A stretch of DNA of 64,000 bases from Bacillus bingmayongensis (GTDB lineage Bacteria > Bacillota > Bacilli > Bacillales > Bacillaceae_G), in contig NZ_JH921518.1 of the NCBI RefSeq assembly GCF_000299035.1, positions 1,187,840-1,251,839 of the forward strand, in the 5' to 3' direction. A program made the translations under genes and the position numbers. Of this stretch, positions 17,590 through 26,031 are shown one piece after another. Under the pieces are notes generated by a model. The model did not search any database and was not told the origin of the DNA. It saw only the letters and a list, made by a program, of their open reading frames with translations. Position 1 is the first letter of the stretch. Each line of letters starts with the position of its first letter.

Positions 17590-17886
17590 TTATTCAGTTT
17601 TACCTTCCCAATCTAACATGCCACCAGTCATATTTATAACCTGGAAACCATTGCTTTCTAAAAATTGAACAGCTCTTGAACTTCTTCCACCAGAACGACA
17701 TACCATAATATATTCTTTGTCTTTATCTAATTCATGCATGCGAAATTCCAATAAACCAAGTGGAATATGAAGAGCTCCTGGAATTTTCCCTTCCGCCACT
17801 TCTTCTACTTCACGAACATCAATAATGTTTAATCCTTCATGGTTCATTAATTTATTTTCTAATTCTTTGGCTGTCATTTCTTTCAT
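17590..17886 (-). CDS. single-domain rhodanese (thiosulfate/persulfide sulfurtransferase)
   Basis: 98 residues from ATG 17886 (MKEMTAKELENKL), with AAGGAGG 8 bases upstream. One rhodanese domain with the active-site loop MVCRSGGRSS (Cys63) and the CDC25-like IIDVREVEEVAEGKIPGALHIPL region. Soluble and cytoplasmic. It moves sulfane sulfur, likely between the persulfide dioxygenase, TusA and small thiols. Its start overlaps nothing but lies only 13 bases after the upstream rhodanese stop. Confidence 0.93.
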   Translation of the reverse strand: MKEMTAKELENKLMNHEGLNIIDVREVEEVAEGKIPGALHIPLGLLEFRMHELDKDKEYIMVCRSGGRSSRAVQFLESNGFQVINMTGGMLDWEGKTE

Positions 17887-17899
17887 TTTTAGTTCCTCC

Positions 17900-18268
17900 T
17901 TAATTCCAAGCATTCATACCACCTGAAACATTTGTGATATGTTGAAATCCTAATTTCTTTAACATTTTTGTTGCCTGCTTACTTCTCATCCCACTTTGAC
18001 AAATAACGATTACTTCTTTGTTTTTATCTAAATAACTCGCTTTTTGCACTAACTCATTTAAGGGAATATTACGAAAACCTTGAATATGATTCCCTCTAAA
18101 TTCACCTGGTGTGCGAACATCAATAAATTGTTTATTCTTCTGATTCATTTTAGCTTTTAGTTCTTTTCCATTTATATTTTTAACTCCCTTAATCGGTAAA
18201 AAGCGAAAAATAATAAACCAAGTAACAAGTACAATTAAAACGATATTTAATACTACATTTGCACTCAT
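17900..18268 (-). CDS. membrane-anchored rhodanese
   Basis: 122 residues: a single N-terminal membrane segment (VVLNIVLIVLVTWFIIFRFL, residues 5-24), then a rhodanese domain with FIDVRTPGEFRGNHIQGFRNIPL and active-site loop ICQSGMRSKQ (Cys90). The domain would face the cytoplasm or outside depending on topology; positive residues after the segment favour cytoplasm. It probably delivers sulfane sulfur near the TauE exporter. RBS GGAGGAGAT precedes the ATG. Part of the same minus-strand operon. Confidence 0.9.
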   Translation of the reverse strand: MSANVVLNIVLIVLVTWFIIFRFLPIKGVKNINGKELKAKMNQKNKQFIDVRTPGEFRGNHIQGFRNIPLNELVQKASYLDKNKEVIVICQSGMRSKQATKMLKKLGFQHITNVSGGMNAWN

Positions 18269-18307
18269 AGACCATCTCCTCCAATCTTTCTCTATACAAT
18301 TTATTTT

Positions 18308-18535
18308 TTACGCCTTTTTAATCCAGAATTTCAGTACACCGTTTTCTTCCGTATGCTGTAGTACTTCGTGTCCACCTGTTTTTGACCAAGCTGGAATATC
18401 CTTTATCGCACCTTTATCTGTTAAATGAACCTCTAGCACTTCTCCAGTTTGTAAAGCCTCCATTGCTTTTTTTGTTCTTACAATCGGCATTGGGCACGCT
18501 AATCCTTTTACATCTAATACTTGTTTTACATTCAT
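18308..18535 (-). CDS. tusA: TusA-family sulfurtransferase
   Basis: 75 residues with the TusA signature LDVKGLACPMPIVRTKKAM; Cys14 in CPMP is the sulfur-relay cysteine. TusA-like proteins accept persulfide from rhodaneses and pass it on. In the S. aureus cst locus, TusA is part of CstA; here it is a stand-alone protein. RBS GGAGG lies before the ATG. It sits between the persulfide dioxygenase gene and the rhodaneses, consistent with one relay. Confidence 0.93.
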   Translation of the reverse strand: MNVKQVLDVKGLACPMPIVRTKKAMEALQTGEVLEVHLTDKGAIKDIPAWSKTGGHEVLQHTEENGVLKFWIKKA

Positions 18536-18573
18536 GTTTCATACCTCCAAAATATTTTTTCTTTTATCCCGCA

Positions 18574-19704
18574 TTAACCATGAACCGCACAGCGGTTTGG
18601 ACCAATTTCCATCTCACTCTCTTCATCTACACTTGGATTGATTTTCCCCATATTTGTCTGGCGAATATCCTCATATGCATTCGGCTGAGGTGGCAAGTTT
18701 TCTGTAACTGTTTTACGAAACTCCGACTTATCCTCTATGTTTAATCCTGCATTTCGCTTAAATAGATCTTTCAGTGTTGCACGAACTACACCTTGCTCAT
18801 CCAGTTCACTCACTTTCGAATAATGCGCGGGTAAAACAATCAACTCTTGAGATAAATCCTTGTAACGTTTATATAAGGTGTTACGTAAATCGTTTACCCA
18901 ATCCTCCGCTTTACCCGCAAGGTCCGGACGCCCAATAGAATCTACAAATAAAATATCACCTGATAGAAGATAAGCATCGTCTACAATGAATGATGTACTT
19001 CCAATTGTATGTCCGGGCGAATAGATTGCCTCAATATCAATTTTCGTCTCTCCTACTGTAATTACTGTTCCTTCAACAAGAGGCTCATAAGAAAAGACAA
19101 CTTCCTCAGCATCTTTTGGTGGCAACCAATACGTACCTTTCACCTTCTGTGCTAACTTACGACCACCAGAAATATGATCGGCATGTAAATGCGTATCCAT
19201 AATATTTGTAATTACAGCACCTTGTTCTCTTGCAAATTCCTCATATATTTCAATTGTTCTCACAGGATCAATAACTGCGGCTTCACCGTTAGAAATAACC
19301 ATATAGGACAAACATCCTTTTCCAAGGCGGTTAAATTGATACATGCTGCCACCATCTTTTAGGTTTCCTACTTTAATCGGCTTCACATATTCACTCCAAG
19401 CTTTCATACCACCAGTTAAATAATAAACATTTGTCACACCGCTCTCCATGAGTTGCTCAGCAACAAATTTGGAAGAACCTTCTTTCGCACATACAACAAG
19501 AATATCTTTTTCCTTTGGCAACTCTTCCAAGATGCCCTCTACGCCTTCTAATAAATCAAAATATGGTTTATTAATAGAAGAAACTTGTTTCCCTTCAATT
19601 TTCCAATCCATATAATCCGCTTCATTACGAACATCTAAAATAAATAATTCTCCAAATAAAACCTTCTCAGCAACATCTTGCGCTTGTAATCCTATAACAC
19701 CCAC
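18574..19704 (-). CDS. rhodanese-persulfide dioxygenase fusion (CstB-like)
   Basis: 376 residues. Residues 1-105 are a rhodanese-like domain with [16 protein letters not shown] and [10 protein letters not shown] (Cys72). Residues 118-360 are a metallo-beta-lactamase fold of the ETHE1/persulfide dioxygenase type: [11 protein letters not shown] (H172, H174, D176, H177), SPGHT (H232), [16 protein letters not shown] (D250) and LPAHYS. It should oxidise glutathione- or bacillithiol-persulfide to sulfite. The order rhodanese first, dioxygenase second differs from the PRF enzymes with a C-terminal rhodanese. Start GTG at 19704 overlaps a CstR-type operator region. Confidence 0.9.
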   Translation of the reverse strand: MGVIGLQAQDVAEKVLFGELFILDVRNEADYMDWKIEGKQVSSINKPYFDLLEGVEGILEELPKEKDILVVCAKEGSSKFVAEQLMESGVTNVYYLTGGMKAWSEYVKPIKVGNLKDGGSMYQFNRLGKGCLSYMVISNGEAAVIDPVRTIEIYEEFAREQGAVITNIMDTHLHADHISGGRKLAQKVKGTYWLPPKDAEEVVFSYEPLVEGTVITVGETKIDIEAIYSPGHTIGSTSFIVDDAYLLSGDILFVDSIGRPDLAGKAEDWVNDLRNTLYKRYKDLSQELIVLPAHYSKVSELDEQGVVRATLKDLFKRNAGLNIEDKSEFRKTVTENLPPQPNAYEDIRQTNMGKINPSVDEESEMEIGPNRCAVHG

Positions 19705-19708
19705 TACC

Positions 19709-19724
19709 TTACCCCCTATGGTAT
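19709..19724. promoter_or_regulatory. CstR/CsoR-type operator 2
   Basis: TTACCCCCTATGGTAT, 5 bases upstream of the GTG start of the persulfide dioxygenase gene, overlapping its ribosome site; binding here would block the promoter-proximal region. Confidence 0.65.
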
Positions 19725-19793
19725 ATTTTATTTAAAAAATTTTAATGCTTTCCTAACACATTTTGTACATCCTTCCTACAGCACCAAACACAT

Positions 19794-19809
19794 ATACCTG
19801 TAGGGGTAT
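19794..19809. promoter_or_regulatory. CstR/CsoR-type operator 3
   Basis: ATACCTGTAGGGGTAT between cstR and the dioxygenase gene, 70 bases from operator 2. The pair suggests a controlled promoter for the downstream sulfur genes. Confidence 0.75.
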
Positions 19810-19853
19810 AGTAAAATGTTTTTTAAAATCTGTCAACACATTCGTTTGACAGA

Positions 19854-20117
19854 TTATCTACTTTTTACAAGTAGCTGTACAGCCTCTTTAATTAAATCTT
19901 CATTTGATGTATCGCCTTTTTCAAATTGCTCTCGCAAACATTGTTCCAAGTTTGTTCCTACAATTAATCCAATTGTGCGATCCATAGCAGAGCGTGATGC
20001 GGTTAGCTGTGTAATAACCTCTTTACAATCTTTTTCTTCTTCAATCATTCGAAGTACACCGCGAATTTGCCCTTCAATTCGCTTAAGTCGGTTTTTAATA
20101 TCTTGATTATATTCCAA
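19854..20117 (-). CDS. cstR: CstR-type persulfide-sensing repressor (CsoR/DUF156 family)
   Basis: 87 residues of the CsoR/RcnR all-helical family (IKNRLKRIEGQIRGVLRMIEEEKDCKEVITQLTASRSAMDRTIGLIV). It has Cys31 and Cys60, exactly the positions of the reactive pair in S. aureus CstR, and lacks the His that completes the Cu(I) site of CsoR (the matching position is Asn in GTNLEQC). So it should sense persulfides by Cys-Cys crosslinking rather than copper. Operators lie on both sides, implying autoregulation. The sulfur genes downstream and the CoA-disulfide reductase upstream form its likely regulon. Confidence 0.92.
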   Translation of the reverse strand: MEYNQDIKNRLKRIEGQIRGVLRMIEEEKDCKEVITQLTASRSAMDRTIGLIVGTNLEQCLREQFEKGDTSNEDLIKEAVQLLVKSR

Positions 20118-20219
20118 CGTATTATCACCTCAATACTTTAATAGACATGTTTTATCTAAAAAAATGTCTATTGCACCAAATTGTAGTAAAATTCTTATTT
20201 GAATTTACAACCTCATCAT

Positions 20220-20235
20220 ATACCCTTTAGGGTAT
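20220..20235. promoter_or_regulatory. CstR/CsoR-type operator 4
   Basis: ATACCCTTTAGGGTAT, a perfect palindrome 103 bases upstream of the cstR start and downstream of the CoA-disulfide reductase stop. Probable autoregulatory site. Confidence 0.8.
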
Positions 20236-20297
20236 TTTGTAAAGCCCTATTTTATATTTATTATAGGGAATAGGACTTTACTTTAGTAACTTCTACC

Positions 20298-21965
20298 TTA
20301 TTCACATACAATATGGTCTGGTAAAGCAGTTGCATACAATTTAAAACCGCCATCTACATTCTTCACCTTATATCCTTTTTCCATTAACATACGTGCAGCA
20401 ACATCCCCCCTCATACCGAGCTGGCATGTAAGATATATTTCTTCATTTACTGGAATTTCATCCAATCTTTCACGTAATTCATCTAATGGAATATTGATTG
20501 AACCCTTAATCATCCCTTGTTTCAACTCATTTGGTTCACGAACATCAATTAAATATCCACCGTTTTGGACAATATGATCAATCTCATACCACTGCACTGT
20601 ATCTACAAGTCCTTCAATTATATTACTTGCAGCATACCCCACCATGTTTACTGGGTCTTTTGCAGAAGAATACGGCGGTGCGTATGCTAATTCCAAATCT
20701 GGTAAATCCATTACTTTTAGCTTAGCTTTCATTGCCGTCGCAATGACATCAATTCGTTTGTCTACACCGTCACGCCCCACAGCTTGTGCACCATAGATTT
20801 CCCCTGATTCTTTATTAAAAATCAATTTTAATAAAACAGGATATGCGTTCGGATAATAACCTGCATGGGAATTTGCTTGTACATGTACTACCTCATAGGG
20901 TATATTTAAGCGCTGTAATACCTTTTCATTCACCCCCGTTGAAGCTACCGTTAATTCAAATACTTTTGCAATTGATGTTCCCATCGTCCCTTTGTATACA
21001 GATTCTGCACGTTCATGAATGATATCCGCTAATAGACGACCTTGTCGGTTTGCTGGCCATGCTAACGGAATCATTGTTTCTGTTTCCGTTACAAAATCTT
21101 TTACCTCAATCGCATCACCAATCGCATAAATAGCCGAATCCGAAGTTTGTAGTTTTTCATTTACTTTAATTGTTCCTCTTACTCCAAGTTCTAACCCTGC
21201 TTCTTTTGCTAAACGACTCTCTGGCTGGACACCGATTGAAAGAATAATCATATCTGTATTGATTTTTGAACCACTTTTTAAACGTACGACTGCTCCATCT
21301 TCTTCAAAAGCATCTACCCCGTCTTCCAAAATGAGCTGAACACCATGCTGTTTCATATGTTCATGTACATACGCTGCCATCTCATAATCAATTGGTGGCA
21401 TTACTTGATTATTCATCTCAACAAGCGTCACACCTATTCCTTTTTCTCTCAAATTTTCTGCCATTTCAACTCCAATAAATCCTCCACCGATGACAGTCGC
21501 ATGGCGTGGTTTCTTCTCATCAATATACCCTTTAATACGATCTGTATCTGGTACATTCCGTAATGTAAACAACGCCTTTGCTGTTTCAATTCCTGGAATA
21601 GGTGGCACAATTGGTTTCGCTCCTGGTGAAAGAATTAAAATATCATAAGACTCTTCGTACGTTTCATTTGTCATTACATTTTTAACAATAATTGTTTTTT
21701 CTTCTTTATTAATTTTTATCACTTCACTTAATACACGTATATCTAAATTAAAGCGCTTTGACATCTTTTCAACTGTTTGCACTAACAACTTCTGTCTCTC
21801 TTGAATCACACCGCCAATGTAATATGGTAACCCGCAGTTCGCAAATGAAATATATTCTCCTCGCTCAAACATAATAATTTCATCATCTTCACTTAAACGA
21901 CGAAGACGTGCTGCTACTGATGCTCCGCCTGCAACTCCACCGACTACAACGATTTTTTTGCTCAT
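20298..21965 (-). CDS. cdr: CoA-disulfide reductase-rhodanese fusion (CoADR-RHD)
   Basis: 555 residues. Residues 1-445 are a pyridine nucleotide-disulfide oxidoreductase: FAD motif VVVGGVAGGASVAARLRRL, single redox Cys44 in SFANCGLPYYIGG, second Rossmann motif TVIGGGFIGVEMAENL and YAIGDAIEV. Residues 460-550 form a rhodanese domain with active loop LTCQLGMRGDVA (Cys514). A B. anthracis CoADR-RHD of this design has been characterised structurally. It probably reduces CoA-disulfide or persulfides with NAD(P)H. Its own CstR-type operator lies upstream at 22040. Confidence 0.93.
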   Translation of the reverse strand: MSKKIVVVGGVAGGASVAARLRRLSEDDEIIMFERGEYISFANCGLPYYIGGVIQERQKLLVQTVEKMSKRFNLDIRVLSEVIKINKEEKTIIVKNVMTNETYEESYDILILSPGAKPIVPPIPGIETAKALFTLRNVPDTDRIKGYIDEKKPRHATVIGGGFIGVEMAENLREKGIGVTLVEMNNQVMPPIDYEMAAYVHEHMKQHGVQLILEDGVDAFEEDGAVVRLKSGSKINTDMIILSIGVQPESRLAKEAGLELGVRGTIKVNEKLQTSDSAIYAIGDAIEVKDFVTETETMIPLAWPANRQGRLLADIIHERAESVYKGTMGTSIAKVFELTVASTGVNEKVLQRLNIPYEVVHVQANSHAGYYPNAYPVLLKLIFNKESGEIYGAQAVGRDGVDKRIDVIATAMKAKLKVMDLPDLELAYAPPYSSAKDPVNMVGYAASNIIEGLVDTVQWYEIDHIVQNGGYLIDVREPNELKQGMIKGSINIPLDELRERLDEIPVNEEIYLTCQLGMRGDVAARMLMEKGYKVKNVDGGFKLYATALPDHIVCE

Positions 21966-22039
21966 CCTTCTCTAACCTCCACGATCCTTAATTTTCTTTT
22001 CGCTTACTAAATACGAATATACAGCGCCTCTAATTACAT

Positions 22040-22055
22040 ATACCCGTATAGGTAT
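22040..22055. promoter_or_regulatory. CstR/CsoR-type operator 5
   Basis: ATACCCGTATAGGTAT, 75 bases upstream of the CoADR-RHD start, nearly identical to operator 1. Confidence 0.75.
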
Positions 22056-22138
22056 ATAATAAACATAAAAAAATATAATGACAATATATAAACCTCAAAC
22101 TTTATACTTGTTCACAAAATTGAAACAAACTGATCATT

Positions 22139-22164
22139 AAAAAAACCGCTGATTCCAGCGGCTT
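22139..22164 (-). terminator. terminator of spoVR
   Basis: On the minus strand, CCGCTG-gaat-CAGCGG is followed by TTTTTT, right at the spoVR stop. Confidence 0.85.
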
Positions 22165-23582
22165 CACACATACTTCCGATGCACCATCTTTCCATCATAA
22201 GAAAAGACAACATTTTTATTCTCCACGACCGACTCCATATGCACCGTTCTTCCCCACAACTGATGAATGTAAGGCAATACTTTCTCTAAGTATTTTAAAT
22301 CAAGCTCAATTCCTTCATAACTATGCTTAATATACAGTTCACCGTTCTTTAAATAGTCTCCATCTTCCACTACTAAATACGGAAATCCACCATTTGTTCT
22401 CATATTGACGAGCTGATCACGAACATGTTCCCACTCTTTATCAATTACCTTATATTCTTTCCCTTGGCGCTGGAATAAGTACATATCTTCTCTCATCACG
22501 AGATCTTTATTTAAATAGTTTCTAAGGAATGATACGTCCCATTCAATTTCCCGAACTTCAAAGATTTTCTCCCGACCTGATCCCGGTTTTACACCGCGCA
22601 TTTTCATTTCTTCTGTTGGATTATTATAGCGTTCTTCAATATCCTCAAAGATTTTGATACCAAGATAGTACGGGTTAATGCTTGTTTTCGATGGCTGTAC
22701 AACCCCTGCATTTAATTTCGCAAATTCGATTGCTTCATCAGAGGTTAAATCCATTTCGCGAAGAATGCGCTGATGCCAGTAGGACGCCCAGCCTTCGTTC
22801 ATGATTTTTGTTTCTAGTTGTGGCCAGAAATACAACATTTCTTCTCGCATCATCGTTAAAATATCACGTTGCCATTCGTCTAGTTCTCTACTATATTCTT
22901 CAATAAAGAGAAGTAAATCTTTCTCTGGCTGTGGCGGGATTTTCTTTTTCTTCCGCATACTTGAACGTTCTCGTTTTTTATTTCTATCATCTAAATTCCA
23001 CAAATCATCATACTGTGAAACTCGTTTCTTTTCTACTTCTTCCTCTTCTAAGTCATCTATACTCCAAGCAAGCTTCGGCCGCATAAGCGATGGATCAATA
23101 TGTTCTTGAATGGCTAAAACAGCATCTAAAAACGTTTCTACCTCTTCCTTTCCATATTTATGTTCATACGCTTTAATTCGTTCTGCTGTCGCTGCCATGC
23201 TTTCAACCATATCGCGCTTCGTATTTGAGAAGCGAATATTATTTTTAAAGAAGTCACAGTGTGCTAAAACGTGCGCCACAATTAATTTATTTTGAATCAA
23301 TGCGTTTGTATCAAGTAAAAATGCATAACATGGATCAGAGTTGATGACAAGCTCATATATTTTACTAAGTCCCAAATCATAATGCAGCTTCATTTTAAAG
23401 AACTGTTTCCCAAAACTCCAATGTGAAAACCGCGTCGGCATTCCATATGCACCAAATGTATAAATAATTTCCGCTGGACATACTTCATAACGCATCGGAT
23501 AAAAATCCAGCCCAAATCCAGTTGCAATTTCAGTAATTTCGGCAATTGCATATTGCAGTGCTTTATCATCACTAGCTCTCAT
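22164..23582 (-). CDS. spoVR: stage V sporulation protein SpoVR
   Basis: 472 residues of the SpoVR family: N-terminal [41 protein letters not shown], then [18 protein letters not shown], a middle acidic-basic insert, and [27 protein letters not shown]. The His/Cys/Glu-rich conserved blocks suggest metal binding. In B. subtilis it is made under sigma-E and needed for spore cortex formation. RBS AAGGAGGG is present. Length matches the family. It is followed by a good terminator. Confidence 0.95.
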   Translation of the reverse strand: MRASDDKALQYAIAEITEIATGFGLDFYPMRYEVCPAEIIYTFGAYGMPTRFSHWSFGKQFFKMKLHYDLGLSKIYELVINSDPCYAFLLDTNALIQNKLIVAHVLAHCDFFKNNIRFSNTKRDMVESMAATAERIKAYEHKYGKEEVETFLDAVLAIQEHIDPSLMRPKLAWSIDDLEEEEVEKKRVSQYDDLWNLDDRNKKRERSSMRKKKKIPPQPEKDLLLFIEEYSRELDEWQRDILTMMREEMLYFWPQLETKIMNEGWASYWHQRILREMDLTSDEAIEFAKLNAGVVQPSKTSINPYYLGIKIFEDIEERYNNPTEEMKMRGVKPGSGREKIFEVREIEWDVSFLRNYLNKDLVMREDMYLFQRQGKEYKVIDKEWEHVRDQLVNMRTNGGFPYLVVEDGDYLKNGELYIKHSYEGIELDLKYLEKVLPYIHQLWGRTVHMESVVENKNVVFSYDGKMVHRKYV

Positions 23583-23613
23583 TATTTTCCCTCCTTACAC
23601 TTTCCCTTAAGAC

Positions 23614-23642
23614 AGTGTATGAGGGGAAACAAGCTTTCATGA
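23614..23642 (-). promoter_or_regulatory. candidate sigma-E promoter of spoVR
   Basis: Read on the minus strand: TCATGAA (23642-23636), a 14-base spacer and CATACACT (23621-23614), a close fit to the sigma-E -10 CATACANT, 31 bases before the start codon. Confidence 0.55.
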
Positions 23643-23790
23643 AGACTAAACACATCAAAACAAAAATACAATATAAAAAACATCTTTTAAGTTTACAAGG
23701 GATTTTATATTTCTATAGCGAATAATTAAAATATATGGTAATAACCTCTGAATTAAACGAAGTTATGGCCCCTTATAAGGAGGTAGCAAA

Positions 23791-24255
23791 ATGAAATGGA
23801 AGGTGCATCGAGATCGAGGTTTTCTATATATTGTTTTGGGATTGAGTCTATTACCAAATCTACTTTTAACACTCCCACTATGGCTAGATCCTACATTAAC
23901 CTCTGTTGATTTTATTATTTTTCTTTCCATTATTGCAGTTTTTAATTTCTTTTGGTTTTGGATAACCTTTGATATTCGATATGAATTTAGAGAAAAGACT
24001 TTCTACGCATGTTGTGGTCCGTTTCGCTGTAATATTCCTTATGAAGATATTACGAAAATCAATAAAACGAATGATATGCTTATGGGGTTTCGTTTATCTT
24101 CAGCTTTAGAAGGCGTTGAAATTCATTATCCTAAAGCACTTTTCGGTAGTGTAAAACTTTCTCCACAAGATCAAGATGCATTTATATCATTATTAAAAGA
24201 GAAATGTCCTAACCTACAAAATACTCCATCTAAAAAAGAAGTTAAAAATAGTTAG
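23791..24255 (+). CDS. membrane protein with bacterial PH-like domain
   Basis: 154 residues: two membrane segments (residues 9-30 and 38-60) followed by a soluble domain with YEFREKTFYACCGPFRCNIPYEDITKINKTNDM, which resembles the bacterial PH domain of YyaB-type proteins (bPH_4). Function unknown. The start ATG has AAGGAGG upstream. It is monocistronic and convergent with the nitroreductase gene. Confidence 0.7.
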   Translation: MKWKVHRDRGFLYIVLGLSLLPNLLLTLPLWLDPTLTSVDFIIFLSIIAVFNFFWFWITFDIRYEFREKTFYACCGPFRCNIPYEDITKINKTNDMLMGFRLSSALEGVEIHYPKALFGSVKLSPQDQDAFISLLKEKCPNLQNTPSKKEVKNS

Positions 24256-24282
24256 CTCAATTTCACGAAAACGAATTCCACA

Positions 24283-24315
24283 ATAAAAGGCATCCTTGTA
24301 CAAAACAAGAATGCC
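24283..24315 (-). terminator. terminator of nitroreductase gene
   Basis: GGCATTCTTG and CAAGGATGCC form a stem with a 7-base loop, followed on the minus strand by TTTTATT. Confidence 0.8.
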
Positions 24316-24322
24316 CCTCTTA

Positions 24323-24883
24323 TTATCCTTCAATAACTTCAAGCTTCTCCGTAATCGGTGTACGCGCTTTTCCTTCTGGCTTTTTATCGAAATAACCAAT
24401 ATGAAGAATCCCAACAATTCGTTGTCCTTTTGTTAGTCCAATTCCTTTTATAAATAAAGGATTATAGTTTAGCCCACCTGATTTCCAAACACAACCTAAA
24501 CCACGTTCCCATGCTAGTAACTGGAAGTTTTGCATAAATGCACATACTGCTGCGTAATCTTCATCTCGTTGCACTTGACGTGGATCTTCATCCATATAAA
24601 CAACAATTTGAGCCGGCGTACTTAAAAAACGATCTGATAAAATTTTACCTCGTTTTGCTCTTTCTTCTTCTGTAAAGGAATTTAATACAGCATCTACTAA
24701 TGTTTTACGACCTTCTCCAATAAATAATTTACATTTCCATGGCTCGCGATGCTGATGGTTTGGTGCCCACGTTGCATCATTTAATAATTCAATTAATAAT
24801 TCTTTTTCTACTGCTTTATCTGTAAATGTACGAATGGAACGTCTTTCCTTAATGATATTCGCAATGGAAGTATATGTAGTCAT
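24323..24883 (-). CDS. nitroreductase-family flavoprotein
   Basis: 186 residues from ATG 24883 (MTTYTSIANIIKERRSIRTF). The RRSIRTF phosphate/FMN-binding opening, NDATWAPNHQHREPWKCKLFIG and WERGLGCVWKSGG are typical of the NfsB/YdjA-type nitroreductases. Such enzymes use FMN and NAD(P)H to reduce nitroaromatics or quinones; some act in other redox steps. RBS GGGAGAG. Upstream DNA contains a GATATTGATATTGATTTTCAAT stretch that resembles a Fur box, so iron control is possible but not proven. Confidence 0.87.
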   Translation of the reverse strand: MTTYTSIANIIKERRSIRTFTDKAVEKELLIELLNDATWAPNHQHREPWKCKLFIGEGRKTLVDAVLNSFTEEERAKRGKILSDRFLSTPAQIVVYMDEDPRQVQRDEDYAAVCAFMQNFQLLAWERGLGCVWKSGGLNYNPLFIKGIGLTKGQRIVGILHIGYFDKKPEGKARTPITEKLEVIEG

Positions 24884-25132
24884 ATGTTTCTCTCCCTTAT
24901 TTTTATCTATATGTATACGTCTATTATTGATATTGATATTGATTTTCAATTTCGATTATAACGCAGTTTTCTATCATTAATCAATGTTTTATGTTGTAAA
25001 ACTAACAAAAAACTTTTTTGTTACATCGCGAAAAAAAACTTGAAATGTTCACAAGTTTTTCACAACTTCTCCACAACTTACGGACATGCTATGTGTAAAG
25101 TTTTCCATTTCATTCAATTAGGAGGAATTTGT

Positions 25133-25729
25133 ATGTACAAAAAAATGGTATTAAGTATGACTATGATAGCACTGCTATGTGGAGTATCTGTCTTCCCAGC
25201 TGCAGCTGCTACACAAAAAGAAGTTGTAATGCATCATCATAAGATAATCTCGGAAGAACAAATCCAGTCATTAGAAAAACAAGGTTACAAAAAGCATGAA
25301 ATTTGGAAAGCCGCACACATTGCAAAGATTAGCAAAAAAGATATTAAAGATGTTTTATCGTACTATAAACAAAATAAATCTTGGAAAGAAACAGCGAAAC
25401 ATTTTGGCGTGGATCCAAAGAAACTGCATAAACATCATATAAGTAAAGAAATGAAACAAGCACTATTGCAAAAAGTAGCCGAAATGCAAAACTCCACTCC
25501 AGAACAAATGAAAAAAACAATGCAAGATAACCATATTCGTTTACATCACCTAGCGGTTCTAACTATCATTGCACAAAAAAGTAATACACCATTCAATGAT
25601 GTATTACAAATGAAAAAAGATGGCATGCATGTCAAACAAATTGCAGAAAAATTAAATGTGCAGAAAGAAGATATAAGAGCCGAAATGATGAAATTAATAC
25701 AGTCTGTAAAGCAAAACAAGACAAACTAA
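25133..25729 (+). CDS. secreted protein of unknown function with repeated HTH-like helices
   Basis: 198 residues from ATG 25133. A clear signal peptide (MYKKMVLSMTMIALLCGVSVFPAAAA) predicts export. The mature part is basic, His-rich (MHHHK, HKHH, RLHHLA) and mostly helical. Two segments, SWKETAKHFGVDPKKL and HVKQIAEKLNVQKEDI, look alike and like helix-turn-helix units, which is odd for a secreted protein. Not recognised. RBS AGGAGG. A strong terminator follows about 180 bases later. Confidence 0.75.
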   Translation: MYKKMVLSMTMIALLCGVSVFPAAAATQKEVVMHHHKIISEEQIQSLEKQGYKKHEIWKAAHIAKISKKDIKDVLSYYKQNKSWKETAKHFGVDPKKLHKHHISKEMKQALLQKVAEMQNSTPEQMKKTMQDNHIRLHHLAVLTIIAQKSNTPFNDVLQMKKDGMHVKQIAEKLNVQKEDIRAEMMKLIQSVKQNKTN

Positions 25730-25904
25730 ATATAACAAAAGAAAGAAGCATTTGTTGCTCTTCCTTTTGTTATGAGCAAATTAGAATATATGAGAAATTT
25801 ACTAAGATGAACACCGTTAATATGTGTATTCCCCCATCTCATACTCACTTTGATTCTTTACTCCAACGTGCAATTCAAGATGTAAAAATAATTTATTAAA
25901 TTGA

Positions 25905-25957
25905 AAAAAGGCTGTTCAAAAGACAATCAATATCTAACTTTTGAACAGCCTTTTTTA
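25905..25957. terminator. strong bidirectional terminator
   Basis: AAAAAGGCTGTTCAAAAG and CTTTTGAACAGCCTTTTT pair perfectly over 18 bp with a 15-base loop; poly-A and poly-T flanks serve both strands. Confidence 0.9.
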
Positions 25958-26031
25958 TGTTTCCTGTATAAATTTCTGCCTTCCCCAAAAACTAACGAGA
26001 GCATTCCATATAAGGGAAAGAGGTGAAAAAT

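Noticed and set aside
24956-25090. DnaA-box cluster or replication origin near CACAACTT repeats
   Set aside because: The matches to TTATCCACA are imperfect and no dnaA/dnaN genes adjoin.
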